DNA of 64,000 nt, from positions 1-64,000 of the forward strand of contig SFEG01000004.1 in assembly GCA_004558025.1 (NCBI GenBank), in the 5' to 3' direction. The notes beneath the pieces are model-generated. The model worked only from the letters and a program-made list of their open reading frames with translations, made no database searches and had not been told where the DNA came from. Positions 52,562-62,056 of this stretch are shown here, one piece after another; the first letter of the stretch is position 1, and every line of letters begins with the position of its first letter. The position numbers were made by a program, and so were the translations under genes. Origin of the DNA: Clostridiales bacterium. Lineage in GTDB: Bacteria > Bacillota > Clostridia > Oscillospirales > Oscillospiraceae.

Positions 52562-54898
52562 GTGAGCATTACATACGATAAGGGCGTTTTCGTGCTCGGT
52601 ACCGATTGTACGAGCTACATATTCCGCGTTACGAAATTCGGGCATCTTGAGCATATCCATTACGGCGAGCGCGTCGCGGCCTCCGATGCCGAAGCGCTGA
52701 GCGTTAAGCACGATATCCAGATAGGCAGCAGCGTAATGTACGATACCTCCGATAACTGCTATTGCCTCGATAATCTCTGCCTTGAGTGGTCGGGCGTCGG
52801 CAGGGGAGACTACCGGCAGACGCCGATAGAGATGAAACTGCCTGACGGCAGCTTTTCCTCGGATTTTCTGTATGAAGGCCACGAGATAGTTTCCTGCTGC
52901 GTTCCCATGCAGAGCCTGCCGACGGCGTATGACGATAAAAACGCCGCGCAGACACTTATTATCCGCATGCGCGAGCGCGACAGAGCAGTCTCGCTTGAGC
53001 TTTACTACACGGTGTTCCCGGCCTCGAACGTCATATCCCGCCGCTGCGTTATAAAAAATAACTGCAAGGGCGATATCTCGCTGCGCCGGATCATGAGCAT
53101 GAGCCTCGATATGCCCGACCGCGGCTTTTTGATGCACAGCTTTGACGGCGGCTGGATAAAGGAAACGCACAGGCATATCCGCCCCGTCGAGTACGGCATG
53201 TGCGTAAACTCCTCGACAACGGGCGCATCGTCAAACAGGCATAATCCGGGCTTCCTGCTCTCGGAAAAGCACACGAACGAGGACTTCGGCCGTGCCTGGG
53301 GCTTTAATCTTATCTACAGCGGCAACCACTGCGGCGTGGTGGAAAGATCGAACCACGATCTCATCCGCGTCCAACTCGGCATAAATCCGCACTGCTTTGA
53401 CTGGATCGTGCGCCCTGGCGAGAGCTTTGAAACGCCCGAGGCGGTCATGACCTTTTCCGATCGGGGCTTCAACGGCCTGAGTGCGAATTTCCACGACTTC
53501 GTCAACAATAACATCGTGCGCGGCGCATGGAAAAACGTCGAACGCCCGGTGCTCATAAACAACTGGGAGGCCTGCTTTTTCAAATTTGACCGCGAAAAGC
53601 TCCTGAAGCTTGCTAAAAGAGCAAAAAGCCTCGGCGTTGAGCTTTTCGTCCTCGATGACGGCTGGTTCGGCGCGCGCGACAGCGATACGGCGGGGCTGGG
53701 CGACTATGACGTCAATCTCAAAAAGCTGCCCGGCGGGCTTGAGGAATTTGCCGACAGCATTGAAAAGCTGGGCATGAAATTCGGCCTGTGGTTCGAGCCC
53801 GAGAGCGTGAACACAGACTCCGAGCTCTACCGCGCGCACCCCGATTGGGCGATAAAGCCGCCTATAGGCGAGCCCTGCTTCGGCAGAAATCAGCTGCTGC
53901 TCGACCTTACGCGGCAAGAGGTGCGCGATTACATCGTCGAAAACGTCGGCAGAACGCTCGACAGCGCGAAGATAAGCTACGTCAAGTGGGATATGAACCG
54001 GCATATGTCCGATGCGTATTCGCCCCTGCTTTCCAATCAGGGCGAGTTTTCGCATCGCTATATTATGGGGCTTTACGAGGTGCTCGGGCGCATTTTCACG
54101 CCGCGGCCACATATCCTTTTTGAAAGCTGCTCCTCAGGCGGTAACCGCTTCGACCTCGGCATGCTGTGCTATTCGCCGCAGGTCTGGGCCTCGGACGACA
54201 CCGACCCCATTGAGCGGCTGGATATCCAGGGCGGACTTTCGTATCTCTACCCGCAGTCGACGATGGGCGCGCACGTCTCCGCCGCCCCGCATCAGCAGAC
54301 CCTGCGCGATACACCCCTGTCGACGCGCTTTAACGTCGCGGCCTTCGGCGTACTCGGCTATGAGCTTGAGCTCAAATACATGACGAGCGCCGAGCTTAAG
54401 GAGCTGCGCGGGCAGATAGCGTTTTACAAAAAGCACCGCAAAACTCTGCAATACGGAAGATTTTATCGCTTTGACGAACACAAGGCTAATAAGCTGCACT
54501 GGCAGGTCTCGTCAAAGGACGGGAAAGGGCATATCGTCGGCCATTTTCAGAAGCTGTGCACAGCCTCCGAGGGCTATGATACGTTATCTGTACACGGTCT
54601 TGAGCCAAGTGCAAAATATCATCTTGTCTGCAAGCGCCAGAGCCTGTTTGTTAAGCGCCTCGGCGGCCTGGTCAAGCACGTCATGCCCGTTGAGCTCGAT
54701 CCCGACGGCTTTGTCCTGCGCACGGCAAATAAGCTCTTCACCATGCCCGACGGCGCGGAGGACTTTACGGCTTCCGGCGCGGCGCTCATGTCCGGCGTGG
54801 GGCTCAATAACCAGTTCCTCGGAACGGGTTATAACGAAAGACTTCACATGTTCGGCGACTTCGGCAGCGCCCTGTACACGATAAAAAAGGAGAAATGA
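52562..54898 (+). CDS. Alpha-galactosidase, GH36
   Basis: 778 residues, cytosolic (no signal peptide). It cleaves raffinose-family sugars and melibiose. N-terminal beta-supersandwich, (beta/alpha)8 barrel and C-terminal sheet are all present in length. Nucleophile D477 in YVKWDMNRHMSD and acid/base D545 in SDDTD; FVLDDGWFGARD and FESCSSGGNRFD are GH36 landmarks. GTG start behind GGGGTGA. It probably feeds galactose and sucrose to the glycolytic genes further right. A DUF1648 gene follows after 1 nt. Confidence 0.97.
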   Translation: MSITYDKGVFVLGTDCTSYIFRVTKFGHLEHIHYGERVAASDAEALSVKHDIQIGSSVMYDTSDNCYCLDNLCLEWSGVGRGDYRQTPIEMKLPDGSFSSDFLYEGHEIVSCCVPMQSLPTAYDDKNAAQTLIIRMRERDRAVSLELYYTVFPASNVISRRCVIKNNCKGDISLRRIMSMSLDMPDRGFLMHSFDGGWIKETHRHIRPVEYGMCVNSSTTGASSNRHNPGFLLSEKHTNEDFGRAWGFNLIYSGNHCGVVERSNHDLIRVQLGINPHCFDWIVRPGESFETPEAVMTFSDRGFNGLSANFHDFVNNNIVRGAWKNVERPVLINNWEACFFKFDREKLLKLAKRAKSLGVELFVLDDGWFGARDSDTAGLGDYDVNLKKLPGGLEEFADSIEKLGMKFGLWFEPESVNTDSELYRAHPDWAIKPPIGEPCFGRNQLLLDLTRQEVRDYIVENVGRTLDSAKISYVKWDMNRHMSDAYSPLLSNQGEFSHRYIMGLYEVLGRIFTPRPHILFESCSSGGNRFDLGMLCYSPQVWASDDTDPIERLDIQGGLSYLYPQSTMGAHVSAAPHQQTLRDTPLSTRFNVAAFGVLGYELELKYMTSAELKELRGQIAFYKKHRKTLQYGRFYRFDEHKANKLHWQVSSKDGKGHIVGHFQKLCTASEGYDTLSVHGLEPSAKYHLVCKRQSLFVKRLGGLVKHVMPVELDPDGFVLRTANKLFTMPDGAEDFTASGAALMSGVGLNNQFLGTGYNERLHMFGDFGSALYTIKKEK

Positions 54899-54899
54899 C

Positions 54900-55382
54900 A
54901 TGAAAAAACCCAAGCTCAGCTCATATCAGGCGGCGGTCGAGATACTCAGTCTCGTGCTCGTTATCGCGACTGCTGTGTACATAATCATGGGCTATGCCGC
55001 TCTACCCGATAGGATAGCGGGTCACTTTAATTCGGCAGGAGAAGTCGCGGACTACACCGGAAAGGGTGTCCTTTGGCTGCTGTTCGGCATCGAGGCGCTC
55101 ATGTATATCATCATGACGGCGCTTATATTCATCCCCAAGCAGGTCGAAAACCCCAATATGCCCTGGGATATGGACGAGCGATATAAGAAAAATATCGCAG
55201 TCGAGACCGTAAGCCTCCTCGGCGAGAGTAAGCTCATGTGCCTTGCACTGTTTTCGTATATGTGTTGGAGCATTATTTCGCAGAAGCCCCTGTCGCTCGT
55301 GCCGGTATTTGCCCTGTGCGTACTCATAACCGTAGATGTCATTTGGCGGACGATAAGAATTTCAAAATATAAAAAACCGTGA
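54900..55382 (+). CDS. DUF1648-domain membrane protein
   Basis: 160 residues with about four spans. The DUF1648 motif LPDRIAGHFNSAGEVADYTG lies between spans 1 and 2. Family members are often linked with immunity or sdpI-like proteins; function unknown here. It starts one base after the alpha-galactosidase stop. Confidence 0.85.
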   Translation: MKKPKLSSYQAAVEILSLVLVIATAVYIIMGYAALPDRIAGHFNSAGEVADYTGKGVLWLLFGIEALMYIIMTALIFIPKQVENPNMPWDMDERYKKNIAVETVSLLGESKLMCLALFSYMCWSIISQKPLSLVPVFALCVLITVDVIWRTIRISKYKKP

Positions 55383-55401
55383 GGATCAGCCTCACGGTTT
55401 T
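55373..55401 (+). terminator. Terminator after the DUF1648 gene
   Basis: Perfect 12-bp stem AAAACCGTGAGG / CCTCACGGTTTT, loop ATCAG; the stop codon lies in the stem. Confidence 0.85.
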
Positions 55402-55429
55402 GAATTAACACGTTTTTTGAAGATATCGG

Positions 55430-55780
55430 TCAATTGGTTATCAGCACCGGCTCCATGATAAGCTCGCGCCTATGCGGATCGCAGATGGCACTTTCGGTAG
55501 GGTGATTGTTGTAGCGCATTACAAAGGATTCTGTGTTGTTGAATACATAAATTGCCTTAAACAGCTCTTTATTGGCATTGATCATTTCAACGCTGCCGAA
55601 GCGGATAAAGATGCCGTTTGTAACGGCGCTGTTCCAAAGCTGAGGATCGGCCAGGGGTCTGAAGCGCAGCTTGTCGAGATACGGCTTCATGTCCAGCAGC
55701 AGCCTGCTGCCGGAGACAAAATCGACCTGAAGAATGTGGTCGTCAAGCGGCTTGACCGCACTTATGTATTTTCTGTTCAA
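55430..55780 (-). CDS. DUF2442-domain protein
   Basis: 116 residues. The first 75 residues match DUF2442 (YISAVKPLDDHILQVDFVSG, LDMKPYLDKL). DUF2442 proteins are often next to DUF4160 genes in toxin-antitoxin-like pairs, but no partner is seen here. The C-terminal 40 residues (IYVFNNTESFVMRYNNHPTE) are not part of the usual domain. TTG at 55780 has AGGAG at 8 nt; ATG two codons earlier is too close to it. Confidence 0.75.
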   Translation of the reverse strand: MNRKYISAVKPLDDHILQVDFVSGSRLLLDMKPYLDKLRFRPLADPQLWNSAVTNGIFIRFGSVEMINANKELFKAIYVFNNTESFVMRYNNHPTESAICDPHRRELIMEPVLITN

Positions 55781-55805
55781 ACGCATCGCTCCTTTCGGAT
55801 TATAT

Positions 55806-55846
55806 AAAACGATCCACTGTAGCACCATTGTACAGCGGATCGTTTT
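55806..55846 (-). terminator. Terminator of the MalT-like remnant
   Basis: 16-bp stem (55806-55821 / 55831-55846) with one mismatch, which is U-G in the minus-strand RNA and A-C in the plus, so it fits minus-strand use. TTTTATA follows. Confidence 0.7.
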
Positions 55847-55866
55847 TAATTTCTATTAACCTCGGG

Positions 55867-56888
55867 TTAGTTTTTGGCAAGCTCGCTGAGGCGGCGGCGC
55901 TTTGTGCGCGTGTCGCTCTCGATGGAAAGCTTGGCGTAGAGCTGATTTAAATACTGCTTCACGCTGCCCTCGGAGAGGAACAGCTTTTCAGCGATCTCGC
56001 GGTTTGAAAGCCTTTGCGTTATGAGCAGCGCTATCTCGCGCTCGCGCGGCGCTAGGGAGGAAAATGCCTCGGGGCAGCTATCTTTCGCCTCACGCTTTCC
56101 GAGCATTTCATACGCCGCCGCAGTCTGGATGCGTATATGCAGTGCAACCAGCGCGTAATGCATAGCTTCGCACATAGCCAAAAGCCCCTCGCTTCGGCCG
56201 ATGACCGCGGCATAAGCGCCATGGGCGAGATAGACCTGATTTTCGATCATCTCCATCATGGGCTTGCCGGGCGCGAGAAAGTTTATTGTGCTGAGCCTGT
56301 GTTCGGCGAAAACGGGCGGTATCATGTCCGCCTGACCGAGAACGGCGTAATAATAGGCGTTTATCGCGTTCCAAAGGTGTATCCACGCAGCGTCGTGTCA
56401 CGAAAGCAGCGCCTCATAGCGCTCGTCTGCGGCATATCGCGGCGAGATGTCGGAGAAAAGCGACAGTCTGTACGACAGGAAATCGCAGCACAGAGCCATG
56501 TTCTCCTGTCCGTTGCCGGCAATTTGAGTATAAGCGCTCTCAAGCGCAATCTGCGCATCGGTAAAGCGCGCCTGCATAAAGGCCGCCTCCGCGCGCATCA
56601 TCGTCGGGGCAGGCATAGTCGGACAGAAAGTCCGGCCCCTTGTGGGCAAATGCGGCCTGAACGCTGCGCCAGAATATCGTAAGATTATCCGAGTAAACGC
56701 TTATGCGTATTATGCGCGGCGAGCCCGCCTTTTAAGCGCTGGGAAAGATACCAGTTCACAGCCGCCGTCTTGCCGTAGCCCATTGGCGCGACGACCGTGG
56801 TCATGGCGCAGTCGGCTATCGGCCGCAGACTCTCCTGAAGACGCTCGGATATGTAAACGGTATTCAGATTTCCCTTTCGCTTCGGCAT
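55867..56888 (-). pseudogene. Decayed MalT/LuxR-family ATP-binding regulator
   Basis: Intact relatives have about 800 residues: a STAND ATPase, a helical repeat and a LuxR HTH. Here the start (MPKRKGNLNTVYISERLQES) and P-loop APMGYGKTAAV are good. An extra A in the run at 56730-56733 shifts the frame. The correct frame continues as SVYSDNLTIFWRSVQ to ACPDDD. About 1.2 kb is then missing near 56595-56608, and the sequence resumes at MMRAEAAFMQARFTDAQIAL. An in-frame TGA at 56398 follows, then the HTH end (LAPREREIALLITQRLSNRE). With three lesions it cannot make a working regulator. Confidence 0.85.
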
Positions 56889-56891
56889 AGG

Positions 56892-57380
56892 CTAAACCTT
56901 TCGGGGTATCTTTTTAATAAACAGAATATAGAACAAAACGGCGTTTATGAGCAGGTTGAAAACATCGGGATCGCCGAACATGAGAAAGTTCAAAACGACC
57001 GATACGAGCAGCACACCGACGGAAATGAGCTTTCCCAAGGCGCCCGGCTGCTTTGCCATCCATGTGAAATACGCAAGGACCGGCGAGAATAGTGCAAACA
57101 CCGTCCAGCCGATAATAAATAGCTCGCCGTACACGCCATGCGTTAAAACGGCAACTGCGTAATACGTCGCCAGCATGCCGAGGCAAAACGGCAGAATGTT
57201 GAGCGCCGCGGCCTTTTTCGTCGGGCTGTATATGGCGATGAGCGTGCCCAGGAGTATCCACACCGACATCTGCGAGAATATCTCGCCGAGGTTTTCGCAG
57301 TAGATATCCATAAAGCGCGCCGCCGCGCCGAGGATAAGGCCGCATATGAGCATTGCAAAGGGGTTTAAAAGCTTCCTCAT
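56892..57380 (-). CDS. Five-span membrane protein, unknown family
   Basis: 162 residues, about five spans (LLNPFAMLICGLILGAAARF, then LGTLIAIYSPTKKAAALNIL). It could be a DUF6518-like protein, but I am not sure. Its ATG overlaps the end of the oxidase gene by one base, so the two are co-translated. Confidence 0.75.
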   Translation of the reverse strand: MRKLLNPFAMLICGLILGAAARFMDIYCENLGEIFSQMSVWILLGTLIAIYSPTKKAAALNILPFCLGMLATYYAVAVLTHGVYGELFIIGWTVFALFSPVLAYFTWMAKQPGALGKLISVGVLLVSVVLNFLMFGDPDVFNLLINAVLFYILFIKKIPRKV

Positions 57381-58402
57381 TATTTTGCGATGAAAATGTT
57401 ATCCTCGCCGATGTCGGCCAGGGTGGGAGTGCCGCACATGTTCATCGTGTCGCGCAGCTGGGAGACTATCTTGTCCATATAGACCTTGAAGCCCTCCGCG
57501 CCCTCGGCGTAGATGAAGGGAACGACCGGGCGGCCTATGAGCACGCCGTCCGCGCCCAGGGCTATGGCCTTGAATACGTCGACGCCGCTGCGGATGCCGC
57601 CGTCGACAAAGATTTTGACCTTGCCCTTTACGGCCTTTGCGATAGAAGGCAGAACCTCGGCCGTTGCCGGAGTGCAGCCCTGAACTCTGCCGCCGTGGTT
57701 GGATACGACGATCGCGCTCGCGCCGGCCTCGACGGCCTTCTCAGCGCCCTTGACGGTCATGATGCCCTTGATGATAAACGGCATGCCGGCGTAAGAAATT
57801 ATCTCGCGCATCTCATCAACGGACTTCGAGCCCGCGCTGGGGCCGAGCTTTTTAAGGAAGGGCAGACCCGCGCCGTCAACGTCCATTGCGACGGCGAATA
57901 TATTGTGCGACTTTACATAGTCGAGCTTTTCAAAAACGATATCCTTGCTCCAGGGCTTTATCGTCGGGATGCCGATGCCGCCGATCTTGGCCATTTCGTC
58001 TACCGCGTCGGGAATGAGCTCCTTAAACTCGCCGTCGCCGGTCATGGCGCAGATGCCGTAGTCGGCCGCGGCGTTTACGAGTGTGCGGTTGTAGGTGACA
58101 TCGTCATACTTGTCGCCGTAGTGCAGGGGAAGAGCGCCGAGAGGGGCTATGAAAACAGGGGCGGAGAACTTTCTGCCGAAGAGCTCAAAGCTCGTGTCGG
58201 CATCTGCGTTGGGGCACAGCGTGTCCATATTGACGAATATCTCCTGCCACTTGTCATAGTTGCGCGCGGCGGTGTTGCCGGGGATCTTGCTGCCGGGGCC
58301 GGGGACGCAGTTGCCGCAGGCTCTGCCATTGCAGACGGGGCAAGCCTTGCAGTACGGCCCCATAAGTCCTGCCGCCTTCTTGAGAATTTCGTTGTAATCC
58401 AT
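57380..58402 (-). CDS. FMN-dependent alpha-hydroxy-acid oxidizing protein with Cys-rich N-terminus
   Basis: 340 residues, TIM barrel of the lactate/glycolate oxidase family. FMN site features are PVFIAPLGALPLHYGD, IIKGIMTVKGAEKAVEAGAS, SNHGGRVQGCTPA and FVDGGIRSGVDVFKAIALGA. The usual SNHGGRQLD is changed (VQGC for QLD), so the substrate pocket differs. The N-terminus has four cysteines, CKACPVCNGRACGNC, a possible metal or Fe-S site. It may be a dehydrogenase in this presumed anaerobe. It lies 33 nt after the radical SAM gene start region and probably shares its transcript direction. Confidence 0.88.
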   Translation of the reverse strand: MDYNEILKKAAGLMGPYCKACPVCNGRACGNCVPGPGSKIPGNTAARNYDKWQEIFVNMDTLCPNADADTSFELFGRKFSAPVFIAPLGALPLHYGDKYDDVTYNRTLVNAAADYGICAMTGDGEFKELIPDAVDEMAKIGGIGIPTIKPWSKDIVFEKLDYVKSHNIFAVAMDVDGAGLPFLKKLGPSAGSKSVDEMREIISYAGMPFIIKGIMTVKGAEKAVEAGASAIVVSNHGGRVQGCTPATAEVLPSIAKAVKGKVKIFVDGGIRSGVDVFKAIALGADGVLIGRPVVPFIYAEGAEGFKVYMDKIVSQLRDTMNMCGTPTLADIGEDNIFIAK

Positions 58403-58434
58403 AATTGTACCTCCTGTGTAAAGCTATATATTGA

Positions 58435-59316
58435 TCAGACGCAGGTCAGGTCAAAGTCCGGTATCATGTCGTCTGTCGCTGAGCACGGCTCCTGCCAGAA
58501 GCCGTTATATATGCCTTTCTTCGTCATATAGTCTACGAGCGCGTCGTTTCCCTCCGCCGTGACGGTTTTCTGAAGCTCGGGGAAGCGTTCGGTGTTCGGC
58601 ATCGGCGTATACTGCGCCATGAGGGAAAACAGTATATCGTCGCCGGGAAAATTATCGGCAACGAAATCTATCACCGCACGGCTGTTATCCTCCGCTCCGG
58701 GCAAAATGAGGTGGCGTATGAGAACGCCGGAGATAAGCATGCCGTCGTCATCGAGCTCAAACGGCCCGACCTGCCTGAACATCTCGAATATCGCCGAGCG
58801 TGCGACCTCGGGGTAATCGGGCGCTGCCGAGTAGCGCAAAGCCGGAGCCGGGTCTGCGTATTTAAAGTCCGGCATGTATATCTGCACGAGACCCTCTAAT
58901 TTTTTCAGGCTCTCGACGCTGTCATAGCCCGAGCTGTTCCACGCGACGGGGATATCGAGCTTTGCCTTTTCGAGCGCCTTTACTATCGCATCGGTGTAGT
59001 GCGTCGGCGTTACGAGATTTATGTTGTGAACGCCCTTATCCCGAAGCTCGAGAAATATATCCGAAAGCCGCTCGGCGGTGACGGCCTTGCCGACCCTGCC
59101 GCGGCTTATCTCGTGGTTCTGGCAGAATACGCATTTGAGATTGCAGCCGGAGAAAAACACCGTTCCGCTGCCGCGAGAACCGCTTATGCACGGCTCCTCG
59201 CCATAGTGCGGCGCGGCGCGCGCGACCATCGGCAGGGAGGGGCAGGCGCAGACTCCGCCGGGGGAATATTCGGTTCTTTCTGCGCCGCAGCGGCGCGGAC
59301 ATGCGTTGCAGATCAT
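58435..59316 (-). CDS. Radical SAM protein, PflA/PflX-like
   Basis: 293 residues. The radical SAM cluster motif is CNLKCVFCQN (near residue 61-70). An N-terminal CNACPRRCG with later CACPS suggests a further cysteine site. This is the group annotated as putative pyruvate formate-lyase activating-like, with unproven activation targets. ATG 59316 has AGAGG at 7 nt; the longer frame to 59352 has none. Confidence 0.88.
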   Translation of the reverse strand: MICNACPRRCGAERTEYSPGGVCACPSLPMVARAAPHYGEEPCISGSRGSGTVFFSGCNLKCVFCQNHEISRGRVGKAVTAERLSDIFLELRDKGVHNINLVTPTHYTDAIVKALEKAKLDIPVAWNSSGYDSVESLKKLEGLVQIYMPDFKYADPAPALRYSAAPDYPEVARSAIFEMFRQVGPFELDDDGMLISGVLIRHLILPGAEDNSRAVIDFVADNFPGDDILFSLMAQYTPMPNTERFPELQKTVTAEGNDALVDYMTKKGIYNGFWQEPCSATDDMIPDFDLTCV

Positions 59317-59508
59317 TTTTGGCCTCTTAACAGTAAATTTAGATGTGCACATTGCCGGTTTGACATGCGTTTGCGGCGCTTGCCGGAGACGGAAGTTGTC
59401 AAAATTGCAACAAATCCAAAAAACTTAAAAAAAGTTCATCTTTTTCGGAGAAAATGTGCTAATATATACGTGTAAAACAGATATTTGATAACGAAACGGG
59501 ATAAGATA

Positions 59509-59997
59509 ATGCTGAATATAGTTCTTCTTGAGCCGGAAATACCTCATAACACGGGCGCGATCGCGCGAACCTGCGCGGCGACCGGCGCAAGACTCCACCT
59601 GATAAAGCCTCTCGGCTTTGATATTTCCGATAAGGCCGTCAAGCGCTGCGGCCTTGACTACTGGCACCTTGTCGACATAAGCGCATACGAAAACCTCGGC
59701 GAGTACCTCGAAAAAAACGGCGACGAGAACCTGTGGCTCGCTACGACCAAAGCGCCGCACGCGTATTTTGAGGCCGATCTTTCGACGGAAACGGTCAGCA
59801 TCATGCTCGGCAAGGAAACGGCGGGACTTCCCGAGGAGCTTCGCATGCGCTACTACGACCGCTGCATACGCATCCCGATGATAAGCGAGGCGCGCAGCTT
59901 AAATCTTTCAAACTCGGCCGCGATCCTGGCATATGAAGCTCTACGCCAGCAGGGCTTTCCGGGGCTCAAGAACATTGGGTCCATGGCCGAATCATAA
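59509..59997 (+). CDS. trmL: TrmL-type tRNA 2'-O-methyltransferase (SPOUT)
   Basis: 162 residues, knotted SPOUT dimer that methylates the ribose at wobble position 34 of tRNA-Leu. IVLLEPEIPHNTGAIARTCA, LGKETAGLPEELR and the knot IPMISEARSLNLSNSAAILA are diagnostic. ATG 59509 matches the family start (MLNIVLLEPEIP). Upstream there is only an extended -10-like TGC TAATAT (59458-59465). Confidence 0.93.
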   Translation: MLNIVLLEPEIPHNTGAIARTCAATGARLHLIKPLGFDISDKAVKRCGLDYWHLVDISAYENLGEYLEKNGDENLWLATTKAPHAYFEADLSTETVSIMLGKETAGLPEELRMRYYDRCIRIPMISEARSLNLSNSAAILAYEALRQQGFPGLKNIGSMAES

Positions 59998-60025
59998 CAG
60001 TTATCTATTAATTTTTCAATACCGT

Positions 60026-60041
60026 GTCGGAATTTTCCGAC
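60026..60041. promoter_or_regulatory. Palindrome before pgk
   Basis: GTCGGAATTTTCCGAC, a perfect 16-bp palindrome, ends a few bases before the AAAGGAG of pgk. It could be a repressor site or a leader hairpin. It does not match Rex or CcpA boxes as I know them. Confidence 0.4.
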
Positions 60042-60057
60042 GGAAAGGAGCTTTATC

Positions 60058-61251
60058 ATGAATTACAACAAGAAAAGCGTGCTCGATGCGGATGTTAAGG
60101 GCAAGAAGGTGCTTCTGCGCTGCGATTTTAACGTCCCCCAGAACAAGGAGACAGGCGAGATAACAAGCGATAAGCGTATCGTCGCTGCGCTGCCGACCAT
60201 AAAATATCTGCTGGATAACGGCGCTGCCGTCATAGCCTGCTCCCACCTCGGCAAGCCCAAGGGCGAGTGGAAGGAAAAGCTCACGCTCGCACCTGTTGCA
60301 AAGCGCCTTTCCGAGCTTCTCGGCATGGAGGTCATTTTCGCAAAGGACATTATCGGTGAGGACGCGCAGGCAAAGGCCGCGGCGCTCAAGCCCGGTCAGC
60401 TGATGCTGCTTGAAAACCTCCGCTTCGATATCCGCGAGGAGAAAAACGGCGACGATTTCGCAAAGGCGCTCAGCGATATGGCTCAGCTTTACGTCTCCGA
60501 CGCGTTCGGCACGGTTCACCGCGCCCACGCCTCCACCGCGGGCGTTGCAAAATATCTGCCCGCATATGCAGGCCTTCTCGTCGAGAAGGAGCTGTCGGTC
60601 ATGGGCAAGGCGCTGGACGATCCCGCGCGCCCCTTCGTTGCAGTCCTCGGCGGCGCAAAGGTCTCCGACAAGATCGGCGTTATAAATAATCTGCTTGACA
60701 AGGCCGACACCGTTATCATCGGCGGCGGCATGGCCTATACCTTTATAAAGGCAATGGGTCACGGCATCGGCAACTCCCTGCTTGAGGCCGATAAGCTCGA
60801 CTACGCTCTCGAGATGATAGAAAAGGCAAAGGAAAAGAATGTTCAGCTTCTCCTGCCTGTCGATACGGCTATCGGCAACGAGTTCAAGGCCGACTGCGAG
60901 AAGAAGATCGTTCCCGTCGACGCCATCCCCGACGGCTGGATGGGTCTGGATATCGGCCCCGAGACGGTGAAGCTCTTCTCGGACGCCATAAAAAACGCGA
61001 AGACCGTCGTCTGGAACGGCCCCATGGGCGTTTTCGAGTTTGAAGCCTTTGCAGAGGGCACAAAGGCCGTCGCAAAGGCGCTGGCAGAGTCCGGCGCAAT
61101 TGCCATCGTCGGCGGCGGCGACAGCGCGGCTGCCGTTGAGCAGCTCGGCTTTGCGGATAAGATGACCCACATCTCCACCGGCGGCGGTGCTTCCCTCGAA
61201 TTCCTCGAAGGCCGCGAGCTCCCCGGCGTCGCATGTCTGCTGGATAAATAA
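60058..61251 (+). CDS. pgk: Phosphoglycerate kinase
   Basis: 397 residues. It makes ATP from 1,3-bisphosphoglycerate. RCDFNVPQNKETGEI, HLGKPKGEWKE, VAVLGGAKVSDKIGVI and the end GGGDSAAAVEQLG with STGGGASLEFLEG are typical. First gene of a glycolytic operon without gapA. Confidence 0.98.
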   Translation: MNYNKKSVLDADVKGKKVLLRCDFNVPQNKETGEITSDKRIVAALPTIKYLLDNGAAVIACSHLGKPKGEWKEKLTLAPVAKRLSELLGMEVIFAKDIIGEDAQAKAAALKPGQLMLLENLRFDIREEKNGDDFAKALSDMAQLYVSDAFGTVHRAHASTAGVAKYLPAYAGLLVEKELSVMGKALDDPARPFVAVLGGAKVSDKIGVINNLLDKADTVIIGGGMAYTFIKAMGHGIGNSLLEADKLDYALEMIEKAKEKNVQLLLPVDTAIGNEFKADCEKKIVPVDAIPDGWMGLDIGPETVKLFSDAIKNAKTVVWNGPMGVFEFEAFAEGTKAVAKALAESGAIAIVGGGDSAAAVEQLGFADKMTHISTGGGASLEFLEGRELPGVACLLDK

Positions 61252-61276
61252 GAAATAATTGCAGGAGGCAAGGATC

Positions 61277-62056
61277 ATGAATACAAAATACAGAAGAACG
61301 ATAATAGCGGGCAACTGGAAAATGAATATGCTCGTTTCCGACGTTAAGCCCTTCATCGAAGAGCTCAAGCCCCTCATGCCCAAAACAAAAAGCTGCGAGA
61401 CGGTGCTGTGCGTTCCCGCGGTGAATATCCCCGCGATGATAAAGGCCGGAAAAGAGGCCAAGGTCATCACCGGCGCGCAGGACGTTTCAAAGTTCGATAA
61501 GGGTGCGTACACGGGCGAGATCTCCGCGTCTCAGCTCGACGATGCCGGAGTCAGGTACTGCATCGTCGGCCACTCCGAGCGCCGCCAGTATCACGGCGAG
61601 GACGATCTGCTCGTAAACGCCAAGGTGCACGCCCTTCTTGAGAAGGGGATAATCCCGATCATCTGCGTGGGCGAGAGCATTGAGCAGCGCGAGATGGGTC
61701 TGACCATGGCTCACATAAACTATCAGGTGCGCGCGGCTCTGTGCGGAGTCGACGCCACCACCCTGCGCCGCTGCGTTATCGCATACGAGCCCATCTGGGC
61801 AATCGGCACGGGCAAGACCGCGACCAGCGAGCAGGCCGAGGAGGTCTGCCGCGAGATCCGCGCGATAATCCGCGATATATACGGTGCACGCGCAGCGCGC
61901 AGCGTCAGCATCCTCTACGGCGGCAGCATGAACGCAAAGAACGCGGCCGAGCTCCTGGCTCAGCCGGACGTTGACGGCGGCCTCATCGGCGGCGCGTCGC
62001 TCAAGCCCGCGGACTTTGCGGCCATCATCGCCGCCACGGGGGCTGAAAATGAGTAA
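61277..62056 (+). CDS. tpiA: Triosephosphate isomerase
   Basis: 259 residues. Catalytic Lys in AGNWKMN, His in GHSERR and Glu in AYEPIWAIGTGKTA are present, and loop 8 YGGSMNAKN. ATG 61277 behind GGAGG. It overlaps gpmI by 8 nt. Confidence 0.98.
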   Translation: MNTKYRRTIIAGNWKMNMLVSDVKPFIEELKPLMPKTKSCETVLCVPAVNIPAMIKAGKEAKVITGAQDVSKFDKGAYTGEISASQLDDAGVRYCIVGHSERRQYHGEDDLLVNAKVHALLEKGIIPIICVGESIEQREMGLTMAHINYQVRAALCGVDATTLRRCVIAYEPIWAIGTGKTATSEQAEEVCREIRAIIRDIYGARAARSVSILYGGSMNAKNAAELLAQPDVDGGLIGGASLKPADFAAIIAATGAENE

